Assembly (NCBI GenBank): GCA_019636535.1
Contig: JAHBXK010000008.1
Location: 1 to 64,000 of the forward strand
Direction: 5' to 3'
Source of the DNA: Phycisphaeraceae bacterium
GTDB lineage: Bacteria > Planctomycetota > Phycisphaerae > Phycisphaerales > UBA1924
DNA length: 64,000 nt
Made by a program: the position numbers and the translations under genes. Under the pieces are notes generated by a model. That model made no database searches, had not been told where the DNA came from, and was given only the letters and a program-made list of their open reading frames with translations. Shown here one piece after another: positions 35,561 through 43,321 of this stretch. Position 1 is the stretch's first letter. Each line of letters begins with the position of its first letter.

Positions 35561-36009
35561 TACTCAACGCTCCCGGCTTGTGGTGAATTTGTCGAGGGCG
35601 TGCCTGCACGCAGCCGCTCCCGCTTCATCAGCAGGTGCACCGCGATGGCCGCCTCGGCAAACATCATGATCAAGGCACCCGCTAGCAGGCCGAATCCGAC
35701 CGGCTTGCGCGGCAATCCCTGCCCCTCGACGAACACGACGAGTGCGAGCAGCACCAGCATCGTCCGCGCAACGGAGGCCATCAGCACCGCTAACCCCCAA
35801 CGGTCGGGACTCACCAGCGGCGGACCGGCGAGCGGAAGGGCGCACAGAGCCAACCCCGCAAGCAGCGTAAGTGCCACCGCAATAAGGGCTCCGCTGGTCG
35901 AACCTTCGGCCATCGAGGCGATGCCCAGGCCAGCGGCTAAGGCCACCGCCGTTGCGATGAGCATGCCGAACGCGTAGGGCTTGCGGGGGATGTCGTGCAG
36001 TGGTGACAC
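35560..36009 (-). CDS. AtpI-like small membrane protein of the ATP synthase locus
   Basis: This 149 aa protein has four hydrophobic helices (GMLIATAVALAAGLGIASMA; ALIAVALTLLAGLALCALPL; VARTMLVLLALVVFVEG; FGLLAGALIMMFAEAAIAVH). The size, helix number and position directly before atpB match ATP synthase subunit I proteins, which help assemble the c ring. Sequence similarity is weak. The GTG start at 36009 is preceded by GAGGAG about 12 nt upstream, longer than ideal. Confidence 0.6.
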   Translation of the reverse strand: MSPLHDIPRKPYAFGMLIATAVALAAGLGIASMAEGSTSGALIAVALTLLAGLALCALPLAGPPLVSPDRWGLAVLMASVARTMLVLLALVVFVEGQGLPRKPVGFGLLAGALIMMFAEAAIAVHLLMKRERLRAGTPSTNSPQAGSVE

Positions 36010-36147
36010 GAGTCAGAAGCACTCCTCATAGACGGCCAAGACCGACAACCTCCGCCGAGTGAGTCGGCGGTGTTCCAATCATGGGGGAGCGATGGTAGCG
36101 ATCATCCTTCGCCCCGGCGAGCACTTTACTAATCTGGTAGGTTCCTG

Positions 36148-36546
36148 TCAGTTAGAAGCCTGACTCGGTCCGTCAGTGCGCTCCCGTCGATTGCGTTCCT
36201 TGGCTTCGGCCGCGTTCAGCCGCTGCAGCATGCGGAACGTACCGCCACCGAACCCCAGACCGATGCCGATCAGCAGGCCGACCGGGCTTGACCCCAGCCA
36301 GCGGTCGATGAGCCAGCCGAGTACCCCTCCGGCGGCGATGGAAAAAAGGAAGTCCAGACCGATGGCCAACGCCTTGCCCAGTTCGCCCAAGCCTGAGAGC
36401 GAAGGCTGCTTCTTGGGCTGGCGGAGTGACGGGTGATCGATCGGCTTTCGAAGGACCTCGGGAATCTCGAGCCGTGGGTCAGACTTGGGATCACGGAACT
36501 CCGGCGGATCGGAGGACCGTTCGGGGCGCTGGTTTGCAGTGTTCAC
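36148..36546 (-). CDS. AtpZ/AtpI family protein
   Basis: This 132 aa protein has a charged N-terminal half. Two helices then fold as a hairpin: ALAIGLDFLFSIAAGGVLGW, then LIDRWLGSSPVGLLIGIGLG with FGGGTFRMLQ. The LDRWLGTSPW-like loop between helices is the AtpZ/AtpI (putative F1F0-ATPase assembly or Mg/Ca carrier) signature. The GTG start overlaps the polX stop (GTGA). Confidence 0.82.
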   Translation of the reverse strand: MNTANQRPERSSDPPEFRDPKSDPRLEIPEVLRKPIDHPSLRQPKKQPSLSGLGELGKALAIGLDFLFSIAAGGVLGWLIDRWLGSSPVGLLIGIGLGFGGGTFRMLQRLNAAEAKERNRRERTDGPSQASN

Positions 36547-38483
36547 GAGCGCTTCGTCCTTGATTTGGTCGCGGCTTCGGTCGTGCTTCTCTTAGCGGGC
36601 TGCTTGGTTGGCACCTTCTTCGAGGGAGGTGCGTTGGAAGTGCCGCCGCTTCGCTTGGACTGCAACCAATCGTGAAGTTTGGTTGCCGACCAGGTGTTGA
36701 TGCACAAGTCGGGAGTGAGCCAGCCTCGTCGAGCAGTCATGATGCCGAATCGCAGGTTGTCGAAATCGCCCGGTGCGTGAACGTCGCAGTCAATCGCCAG
36801 TTTGCAACCGGCATCGACAGCAGCGCGGACGTGCACGTCGCGCAGATCCAGGCGCATCCAGTGCGCGTTAATCTCGAGTGCCACATCGTGCTCAACGGCG
36901 GCGGCGATCAGTTTGGCCATGTCCGGGCTGAGACCGGCACGTCGGTTGATCAGTCGGCCGGTCGGGTGGCCGAGGATATGGACATGCGGGTGGCGGATGG
37001 CCCTGAGCAAGCGCTCGGTCGCAACGCTGGGCTCCTGGCTCAGGGCGGTGTGCGGCGATGCCACGACCACGTCGAGTTGAGCGAGGACGTCGTCGGGGTA
37101 GTCCAGCGATCCGTCAGCGAGGATGTCAACCTCGCTGCCGGCGAGGACGGTGATGCCCTTGATTCGGTCATTGACGCGTCGGACGGCGTTGATGTGTTCC
37201 AGCAAGCGGTCGACCGGGAGGCCGCCGGCGATGGCGGAACTCTTGCTGTGGTCTGTGACGGCGATCGTGTGGAAGCCGCGGCGCTTGGCCTCGGTCGCCA
37301 GTTCCTCGATCTCCATCGAGCCGTCGCTGGCGGTAGTGTGAGCGTGCAATTCGGCCTTGATGTCATCGATCTCGATCAACCGGGGCGTCTTGGTCAGTTC
37401 GAGTTCCGACCGGTCTTCCCGCAGTTCCGGTGGGATGTAGGGCAGACCCATCGCGGAGTAGATCTCCTCTTCCGTGCGCGACGCGATCGGTTTGATGCCG
37501 CGAGTCTGCGGCGGAGTGTCCTCGCCGTCCTCTGGAAACAGACCGTAGTCGTTGAGCGTCCGGCCCTGCTTGAGCGCTCGTTCGCGCAGGCGGATGTTGT
37601 GCTCCTTCGAACCGGTGAAGTACATGAGCGCAGCGCCCCAGTGCTCGATCGGCAACACGCGCAGATCGACCTGAACGCTCGGGCCCGAAACTTCTTCGAT
37701 CTCTCCGCCTTTGGAGCGAAGTTCGGTTGAGCCGTTGCCCACCCGACCGTTGTCGGCGCGGATTGCTGCTCGCACCGAGGATTTGGTGGCGCCGGCGGTC
37801 AGCACCTGATTGACGCGGGGGAGGGAACGAAAGTGTTCGGCGACATGGGGCGCGTCGTCGGGTTTCTTGACGCACACAAGCACGTCGATGTCGCCGATGG
37901 TCTCCTTGCCCCGCCGGAGCGAGCCCGCGTAGGTCGCGTCGACCACGCCCTTGACCCGACGCATCGACTCGACGAAATCCTCGGCAACGGCCATTGCGAC
38001 GCCCAAGGGGAGCCGCTTCTGGCCTTCTTCGGCGATGGCGATGGACTCCTTCAGCTTCTGGATGCTCTTTTCGCCCATTCGCGGCAGGTCGAGCAATGCC
38101 CCGCTGTCGATGGCGGCCTTCAGTTGGGGGATCGATTCAATCCCGCCCTGCTTCCACAGCACCGCGGCGGTCTTTGGGCCAAGGCCGGGCACGTCCAACA
38201 TCTGGAGCACGCCCGCGGGGACTTGTGCCTGAAGATCATCTAGTTCCTGCATCCTGCCGGTGCGGTAGAACTCGATGAGTTTGTCGGCGATCTTGGGACC
38301 GATGCCGTCGATCGCGAGCAGGGACTCGCGGCTCTCGGCGAGGGCGCTCAGGTCTTGTGACAGACCCTCGACGGCCCGGGCCGCACGATCGTTCGAGATG
38401 GCCCTGAAGTGGTCCATCCCGAGCAAATCCTGCAATCGAGCGATCTTGGCCAACGCGGCCGCGGCGTCTTCGTTCAGGCTCAC
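36543..38483 (-). CDS. polX: DNA polymerase X / 3'-5' exonuclease with PHP domain
   Basis: The protein is 646 aa from a GTG at 38483. N-terminal helix-hairpin-helix elements ([40 protein letters not shown]) lead to the polymerase X palm, where [19 protein letters not shown] holds the catalytic Asp pair. The C-terminal PHP domain begins [19 protein letters not shown], followed by [13 protein letters not shown], and carries the metal-dependent exonuclease. It fills gaps in base-excision repair. A Lys/Ser/Thr-rich tail of about 40 residues follows. Its stop overlaps the start of the AtpZ-like gene. Confidence 0.95.
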   Translation of the reverse strand: MSLNEDAAAALAKIARLQDLLGMDHFRAISNDRAARAVEGLSQDLSALAESRESLLAIDGIGPKIADKLIEFYRTGRMQELDDLQAQVPAGVLQMLDVPGLGPKTAAVLWKQGGIESIPQLKAAIDSGALLDLPRMGEKSIQKLKESIAIAEEGQKRLPLGVAMAVAEDFVESMRRVKGVVDATYAGSLRRGKETIGDIDVLVCVKKPDDAPHVAEHFRSLPRVNQVLTAGATKSSVRAAIRADNGRVGNGSTELRSKGGEIEEVSGPSVQVDLRVLPIEHWGAALMYFTGSKEHNIRLRERALKQGRTLNDYGLFPEDGEDTPPQTRGIKPIASRTEEEIYSAMGLPYIPPELREDRSELELTKTPRLIEIDDIKAELHAHTTASDGSMEIEELATEAKRRGFHTIAVTDHSKSSAIAGGLPVDRLLEHINAVRRVNDRIKGITVLAGSEVDILADGSLDYPDDVLAQLDVVVASPHTALSQEPSVATERLLRAIRHPHVHILGHPTGRLINRRAGLSPDMAKLIAAAVEHDVALEINAHWMRLDLRDVHVRAAVDAGCKLAIDCDVHAPGDFDNLRFGIMTARRGWLTPDLCINTWSATKLHDWLQSKRSGGTSNAPPSKKVPTKQPAKRSTTEAATKSRTKRS

Positions 38484-38540
38484 GCCGGATGGTACGTTCG
38501 GCCTCGGCGGCAGCGCTTGACCGCCGGCATCCGGCTCGAA

Positions 38541-38933
38541 TCAACGCCGGCGGGATCGAACCACAACCGGTTCGCTGTCTGAACAGTTGTCGGGTGTAGC
38601 GTCGGGAGCGGCGTTGGCCGACTCGAGACGCTCGACTCGCCTTCGTAGTTCCTCGATCCGGTCGCAGAGCGATACGACCAGATCGGCCAGTTCGGCGTTG
38701 TTCATGGACGCCGCCCGGGCCTCGTCGATACCCCTCGGTCCCTTGCCGCTGAGCAACCACTGAGCATTGGTGCCGGTCACTCGGCAAAGGTCCGCAAGAA
38801 ACTCGGTCGAGGGCGTGTGACCGGTCAGGTATCGACGGACAGTCTCACCGCTCCAGCCGGTAAGTTCGGCCACTTCTCGCGGCGAGCGACGGCCCACGAC
38901 CAGGTACAAACGATCACGCAACGAGAGTTTCAT
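38541..38933 (-). CDS. CI/XRE-like HTH protein with C-terminal coiled coil
   Basis: The protein is 130 aa from the ATG at 38933. SPREVAELTGWSGETVRRYL, then TGHTPSTEFLADLCRVTGTN and AQWLLSGKGP, is the helix-turn-helix and following helix of phage-CI-like repressors. A short coiled coil (VVSLCDRIEELRRRVERLES) and a polar tail follow, in place of a peptidase domain. It is probably a DNA-binding regulator. It lies between recG and polX, with 57 bp to the polX start. Confidence 0.75.
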   Translation of the reverse strand: MKLSLRDRLYLVVGRRSPREVAELTGWSGETVRRYLTGHTPSTEFLADLCRVTGTNAQWLLSGKGPRGIDEARAASMNNAELADLVVSLCDRIEELRRRVERLESANAAPDATPDNCSDSEPVVVRSRRR

Positions 38934-38998
38934 TGTCAAATGATACCGGGTGAAGGGCCGAACTGATCCAGGAATCCGATGTGATTTCATCGGTCCGA

Positions 38999-41341
38999 TC
39001 AGCCCACATCAGCCAGTCCCAGCCACTTGCCGTGCTGACGCATCAATCTGGCACGGAGCAACCGCTCGTCAGGGCCTGCCAAGTCGGGAGAACGCGAGAT
39101 CCAGGCCTGGGCGTCGCGCCGGGCCAGGGCCAGCAACTCCCGGTCCTGCATCAGGTCGGCCACGAGCAGCGGGGGGGCACCCGCCTGTCTGGACCCGAAG
39201 ACCTCGCCCGGCCCTCGCAACTCAAGGTCGCGTTCGGCCAGAACGAAGCCGTCGGTGGTCTCGACCATCGCGCGAAGCCGGGACTCGGCCTCTGGATTTC
39301 CCGGCTCACCGATCAACACGCAAACGCTCTTCTTGGTTCCACGGCCGATGCGGCCTCGGAGTTGATGCAACTGGGCGAGCCCGAACTGCTCGGCGTGCTC
39401 GACGACCATGGCTGTCGCGTTCGGTATGTCCACTCCGACTTCGATGACGGTTGTGGCGATCAGGCAGTCGATTTCTCCCGCGCGGAATCGGTGCATCACC
39501 GCATCTCGCGTCTGGGCGGAAAGCCTGCCGTGCAGCACGGCGATGCGCTTTCCGGCGAATTCTCCGGACTCGAGCCTTGCGTGCACCGTACGCAGGTCGT
39601 TCAAGTCTGCGTCGCCGCCTTCTCCGGCGGTGCTGGCGCCGGCATCTATGGCTGGAACCACCACGAACGCCTGCTGGCCCGCGTCCAGTCTGGTTCGCAC
39701 CCACTGGTACACCTCGCCGGCCTGATCGGGGCGAACCCATCGCGTCACGATCGGCTGCCTGCCGGGTGGCAGGTGCTCGATGGTCGAGGTATCGAGATCG
39801 CCGAAGAGCGTGAGCGCGAGTGTACGAGGAATCGGCGTTGCGGTCATAACGAGCGTGTGCGGCGTCATGGGTTTGCCGGTCGGATCAACGCCCGCCTTTC
39901 CCCGCAAACCGGCGCGCTGGTGTACACCGAAGCGGTGCTGCTCATCGATCACCGCCACGCCCAACGCGTCGAATTGCACCGTTTCTCCGATCAGCGCGTG
40001 CGTTCCGACCACCATGTCGATCGAACCCGACGCGACACCGGCGAGCACGTCTTGCCGCTCGCGATCCGACAGTGAGCCGGTCAGCAGCGACACGCGGACC
40101 TTGGAGCCTTCGAGTGTATCGGCGATCGATCGGAAGTGCTGCTCTGCGAGGATCTCGGTCGGCGCCATGAGGGCGGCTTGCCTGCCCGAGGCGACGGCCA
40201 TCAACATGGCGTAGAGCGCCACAACCGTCTTGCCCGAGCCGACGTCGCCCTGCACGAGCCGGTTGGCCGGAACGGGTCGGATCAGGTCCTGCGCCACTTC
40301 GGTCACGGCCTTGTCTTGGTCGGGTGTGAGCGTAAAGGGGAACCTCGCTCGGATGTGACGGTCGATCGTGCTGTTCCAAGTCAGCGCTGGGGCAATCGTG
40401 CTTCGCCGAACCTGCTCGCGCCTGAGGAAGACGCCGAGCTGCAGGAGGAGGAGTTCGTCGAATGCCAGGCGCCGACGGGCTTCGCGGTGCTCGGCTTCGC
40501 TCGATGGCAAGTGAGCCATCCGGTACGCGGCCTTGAGTTCGGGCAGAGACCTCGCATGGCGGTACGCCTCGGGCAGGTGATCGTCGATCTGGTCGAGAAC
40601 ACTCGGAAGGACGCTGCGCACGGTCTTCTCGATGACCGATGACGGCAACCCCTCCACGGCGGGATAAACAGGACGGATGTGCGGGTCGGCGCGGGGTTCG
40701 GTTGACTCTGCGCTGGTCGATGTCGGCCGATCTTCGGCTTCTGGTTCCGGGCGGATTAGCTCCCAGACGGGGTTCACGATCTGCAGGCCCACGCCATAAC
40801 GGTTGACTTTGCCTTGAACACGCAGCCGCATGCCAGGCAACACCCGGTGCGTGAGGTGCGGCTGGTTAAACCAGACCAAATCGAGCCTCGCGGTGCCGTC
40901 GAGCAGCACGGCTTCAAATCGTCCGGATTTGGAGAATCTGCCGCCCTTGCCGCCGCTGAGGCGTGTGGCGGAGATCTCTCCGCTTGTCCGAGCGATCTGG
41001 CCTTCCTTCAACTCGGAGATGGTCGTTGGCGCCTCGATGCGCTCGTATCGCATGGGCAGGTGCTTGAGCAGATCGCCGATTGTGTGCACTTCGAGGCGTG
41101 CGAACGCTGCCCGGCGTGCGGGTCCCACGCGATGGCTGGCAGGGAGTTCGCTGAGCGGGGTGTCGAGTCGCACTGTCGGACGGTACTCGGCCCAAGTTCG
41201 GGCGGGAGTGCCCGTTGCCCAGAAACGTTCCGGCGGTGATGCCGGAGCAACCCGGCGCAGGTCTGTGGGTACGATCGGCGTTGATTCGGACGCACCACCG
41301 GTGTGCCAGTCCCGTTCCCTTTCAATGCGAGTTCCAATCAC
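38999..41341 (-). CDS. recG: ATP-dependent DNA helicase RecG
   Basis: The protein is up to 780 aa from a GTG at 41341. A wedge OB-fold domain (PMRYERIEAPTTISELKEGQ) is followed by superfamily 2 motifs. Walker A VQGDVGSGKTVVAL lies near residues 362-375, DEQHRF is the Walker B variant, and VMTATPIPRTLAL is motif III. The C-terminal lobe has GRIGRGTKKSVCVL. It remodels stalled forks and Holliday junctions. The GTG lies immediately beside the ATG of the opposite-strand peptidase gene, leaving no leader, so the true start may be further inside, before the OB domain. Confidence 0.95.
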   Translation of the reverse strand: MIGTRIERERDWHTGGASESTPIVPTDLRRVAPASPPERFWATGTPARTWAEYRPTVRLDTPLSELPASHRVGPARRAAFARLEVHTIGDLLKHLPMRYERIEAPTTISELKEGQIARTSGEISATRLSGGKGGRFSKSGRFEAVLLDGTARLDLVWFNQPHLTHRVLPGMRLRVQGKVNRYGVGLQIVNPVWELIRPEPEAEDRPTSTSAESTEPRADPHIRPVYPAVEGLPSSVIEKTVRSVLPSVLDQIDDHLPEAYRHARSLPELKAAYRMAHLPSSEAEHREARRRLAFDELLLLQLGVFLRREQVRRSTIAPALTWNSTIDRHIRARFPFTLTPDQDKAVTEVAQDLIRPVPANRLVQGDVGSGKTVVALYAMLMAVASGRQAALMAPTEILAEQHFRSIADTLEGSKVRVSLLTGSLSDRERQDVLAGVASGSIDMVVGTHALIGETVQFDALGVAVIDEQHRFGVHQRAGLRGKAGVDPTGKPMTPHTLVMTATPIPRTLALTLFGDLDTSTIEHLPPGRQPIVTRWVRPDQAGEVYQWVRTRLDAGQQAFVVVPAIDAGASTAGEGGDADLNDLRTVHARLESGEFAGKRIAVLHGRLSAQTRDAVMHRFRAGEIDCLIATTVIEVGVDIPNATAMVVEHAEQFGLAQLHQLRGRIGRGTKKSVCVLIGEPGNPEAESRLRAMVETTDGFVLAERDLELRGPGEVFGSRQAGAPPLLVADLMQDRELLALARRDAQAWISRSPDLAGPDERLLRARLMRQHGKWLGLADVG

Positions 41342-42421
41342 ATGGCCAAACTGAACACCGACCTGCTCAAGCGACTCTGTGAAACCCCGGGCGTGCCTGG
41401 ACGAGAGGAGCGTGTTCGCGCTCTGATCGAGAAGGAGATCAAGGGGCTGTTCGACGAGGTACGGACGGACGCGATGGGCAACCTGATTTGCTTGCGCAAG
41501 GCGACCGCCGGGTCCGGCAAGCGGGGTTCAGCGCGGCCTACTCGCGTGCTCCTCTTGTGTCACATGGACGAGATCGGGTTCTACGTAACCGGCGTGGACG
41601 ACAAGGGCTTCATCAGGCTCAACAGTGCCGGTGGCTTCGACACGCGCAACCTCTTTGCTCGACGAGTGTTGGTCTGCACCAAGGACGGCGATATCAGAGC
41701 CGTGATGAACCCCGGTGGTCGGCCAATTCACATCGCGACCGAAGAGGACAAGAAGCGCATCCCCGAGGTCAAGGACTTTCTCGTTGACATTGGGCTCAAA
41801 TCCGACAAGGTCAAGAAGATGGTGCGCGTGGGCGACTACGTCGTCATGGATGAGCCCGCGATCGAGATTGGTGACAAGTTTGTTTCCAAGGCGCTCGACA
41901 ACCGGATCGCGTGCTGGCTGGGGATCGAATCGGTCCGCGCGATGATCGCCGGGAAGAAGTCCGCCTCGCACGCGTGCGATCTGTACGTGGTCTTCACGGT
42001 GCAGGAAGAAGTCGGACTCCGGGGTGCGGTCACGGCGAGTTTCGGTGTCGATCCGGACGTGGTCATCGGCATCGACACGACGCTGGCCTGCGACACGCCC
42101 GGCGTGCCACCGGATGAGCGAGTGACCGCGCAGGGTGAGGGTGTCGGCCTGCACGTGATGGATGGTTCCTTTATCAGCGATCACACGCTCATCGATGAAC
42201 TCGAGCGAGTCGCCGTGAAGCACAAGATCCTGCACCAGCGGACGATTCTGGCGCGTGGAGGCCAGGACGGCGCAGCGGGTCAGCGGACTCGCGCGGGCGC
42301 TCGCGCTGCGGGGGTTGTGGTCGGTACCCGGTATATCCACACGGTGACGGAGATGATTGACAAGAGCGACCTGGCCGCAGCGAGAGACTTGCTCGCTGCC
42401 TGGATTCCGACGGTCAAGTGA
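41342..42421 (+). CDS. M42 family metallo-aminopeptidase
   Basis: The protein is 359 aa from the ATG at 41342 (MAKLNTDLLKRLCETPGVPG). Metal and catalytic residues of clan MH are visible: His in LLLCHMDEIGF, Asp in SKALDNRIACW, Glu-Glu in TVQEEVGLRGA, Asp in VIGIDTTLACD and His in TRYIHTVTE. These enzymes remove N-terminal residues from peptides or act as endoglucanase-like proteins. The inserted PDZ-like dimer domain (VCTKDGDIRAVMNPGG) is present. It is divergent from recG and 12 bp upstream of the methyltransferase. Confidence 0.92.
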   Translation: MAKLNTDLLKRLCETPGVPGREERVRALIEKEIKGLFDEVRTDAMGNLICLRKATAGSGKRGSARPTRVLLLCHMDEIGFYVTGVDDKGFIRLNSAGGFDTRNLFARRVLVCTKDGDIRAVMNPGGRPIHIATEEDKKRIPEVKDFLVDIGLKSDKVKKMVRVGDYVVMDEPAIEIGDKFVSKALDNRIACWLGIESVRAMIAGKKSASHACDLYVVFTVQEEVGLRGAVTASFGVDPDVVIGIDTTLACDTPGVPPDERVTAQGEGVGLHVMDGSFISDHTLIDELERVAVKHKILHQRTILARGGQDGAAGQRTRAGARAAGVVVGTRYIHTVTEMIDKSDLAAARDLLAAWIPTVK

Positions 42422-42433
42422 GGCTCGCGCGGC

Positions 42434-43288
42434 ATGAGTGACTCGGAGCCGGCGCCGCGTGATGAGCAGGGCGATCCAAGCGGCGCCGGCGCTGCGGTTC
42501 CTCTGCACGCGATGAATGCGACCGGTCGGTTTTCTGATCGAGCCGATGATTACGCGCGATTTCGCCCGTCTTATCCCGCTGAAGCGATCGACGCGGTGCT
42601 CGATGGTCTGGATGGCGCCGAGGGCGCGCCGTTGCGTGCGGTCGATCTCGGCGCAGGAACGGGCATTGCTTCACGTCTGCTCGCCGACCGCGGGGTGCGA
42701 GTCGTCGCCGTCGAAACGAACGCGTCGATGCGGGCGGCGGGAATGAGTCGGGAGTGTGAGGGCATCGAGTGGCGCGACGGCAGAGCTGAATCGACCGGCG
42801 TTCCCAGCGGGTGGGCCGATCTGATCATCGCTGCGCAGGCGTGGCATTGGTTTGAGCCCGTCGGCACCGAGCGAGAGGTGCGGCGCGTGCTGCGTCCGCA
42901 TGGCCGGCTGGCGGTGATGTGGAACGTCGACGATCCCGCGGACGCGGCAACCGGTGCGTTCCGTCAAGTGGTGCAAACGTACGCGACATCACCGCGCGTG
43001 TATCAGGAGATGGTGGATGCGAAATCCGTCGAGCGACTGGGCTGGAGAACGCCCGTGCGCGAGGTCGTGGTGGCTCACGTGCAGAGGCTTGATGCGGAAG
43101 GGCTCATCGGTCGAGCCAGGAGCGCTTCGTATGCTCCTAAAGAACCCGAAGCGCTATCGTCGATGACGCGAGCGTTGAGCAAGGTATTCGATCGGTTCGC
43201 CAAACCGACCGAAGAACCAGGCGGTTCAGCGCATGTGATGGCCATCCGGTACCTGACGAAGATCTACCTGACCGCGCGTCCTGCGTGA
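42434..43288 (+). CDS. SAM-dependent class I methyltransferase
   Basis: This 284 aa protein has RFSDRADDYARFRPSYPAEA, then motif I RAVDLGAGTGIASRLLADRG and the acidic VVAVETNASM, as in UbiE/COQ5-like and methyltransf_11 proteins. DLIIAAQAWHWFEP and EVRRVLRPHGRLAVMWN follow. The substrate is unknown. It follows the M42 gene by 12 bp, suggesting one transcript, and converges on the topoisomerase gene. Confidence 0.9.
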   Translation: MSDSEPAPRDEQGDPSGAGAAVPLHAMNATGRFSDRADDYARFRPSYPAEAIDAVLDGLDGAEGAPLRAVDLGAGTGIASRLLADRGVRVVAVETNASMRAAGMSRECEGIEWRDGRAESTGVPSGWADLIIAAQAWHWFEPVGTEREVRRVLRPHGRLAVMWNVDDPADAATGAFRQVVQTYATSPRVYQEMVDAKSVERLGWRTPVREVVVAHVQRLDAEGLIGRARSASYAPKEPEALSSMTRALSKVFDRFAKPTEEPGGSAHVMAIRYLTKIYLTARPA

Positions 43289-43321
43289 GGCCCGATCTCG
43301 ATCGTTATGTTCGCGTCGGCG

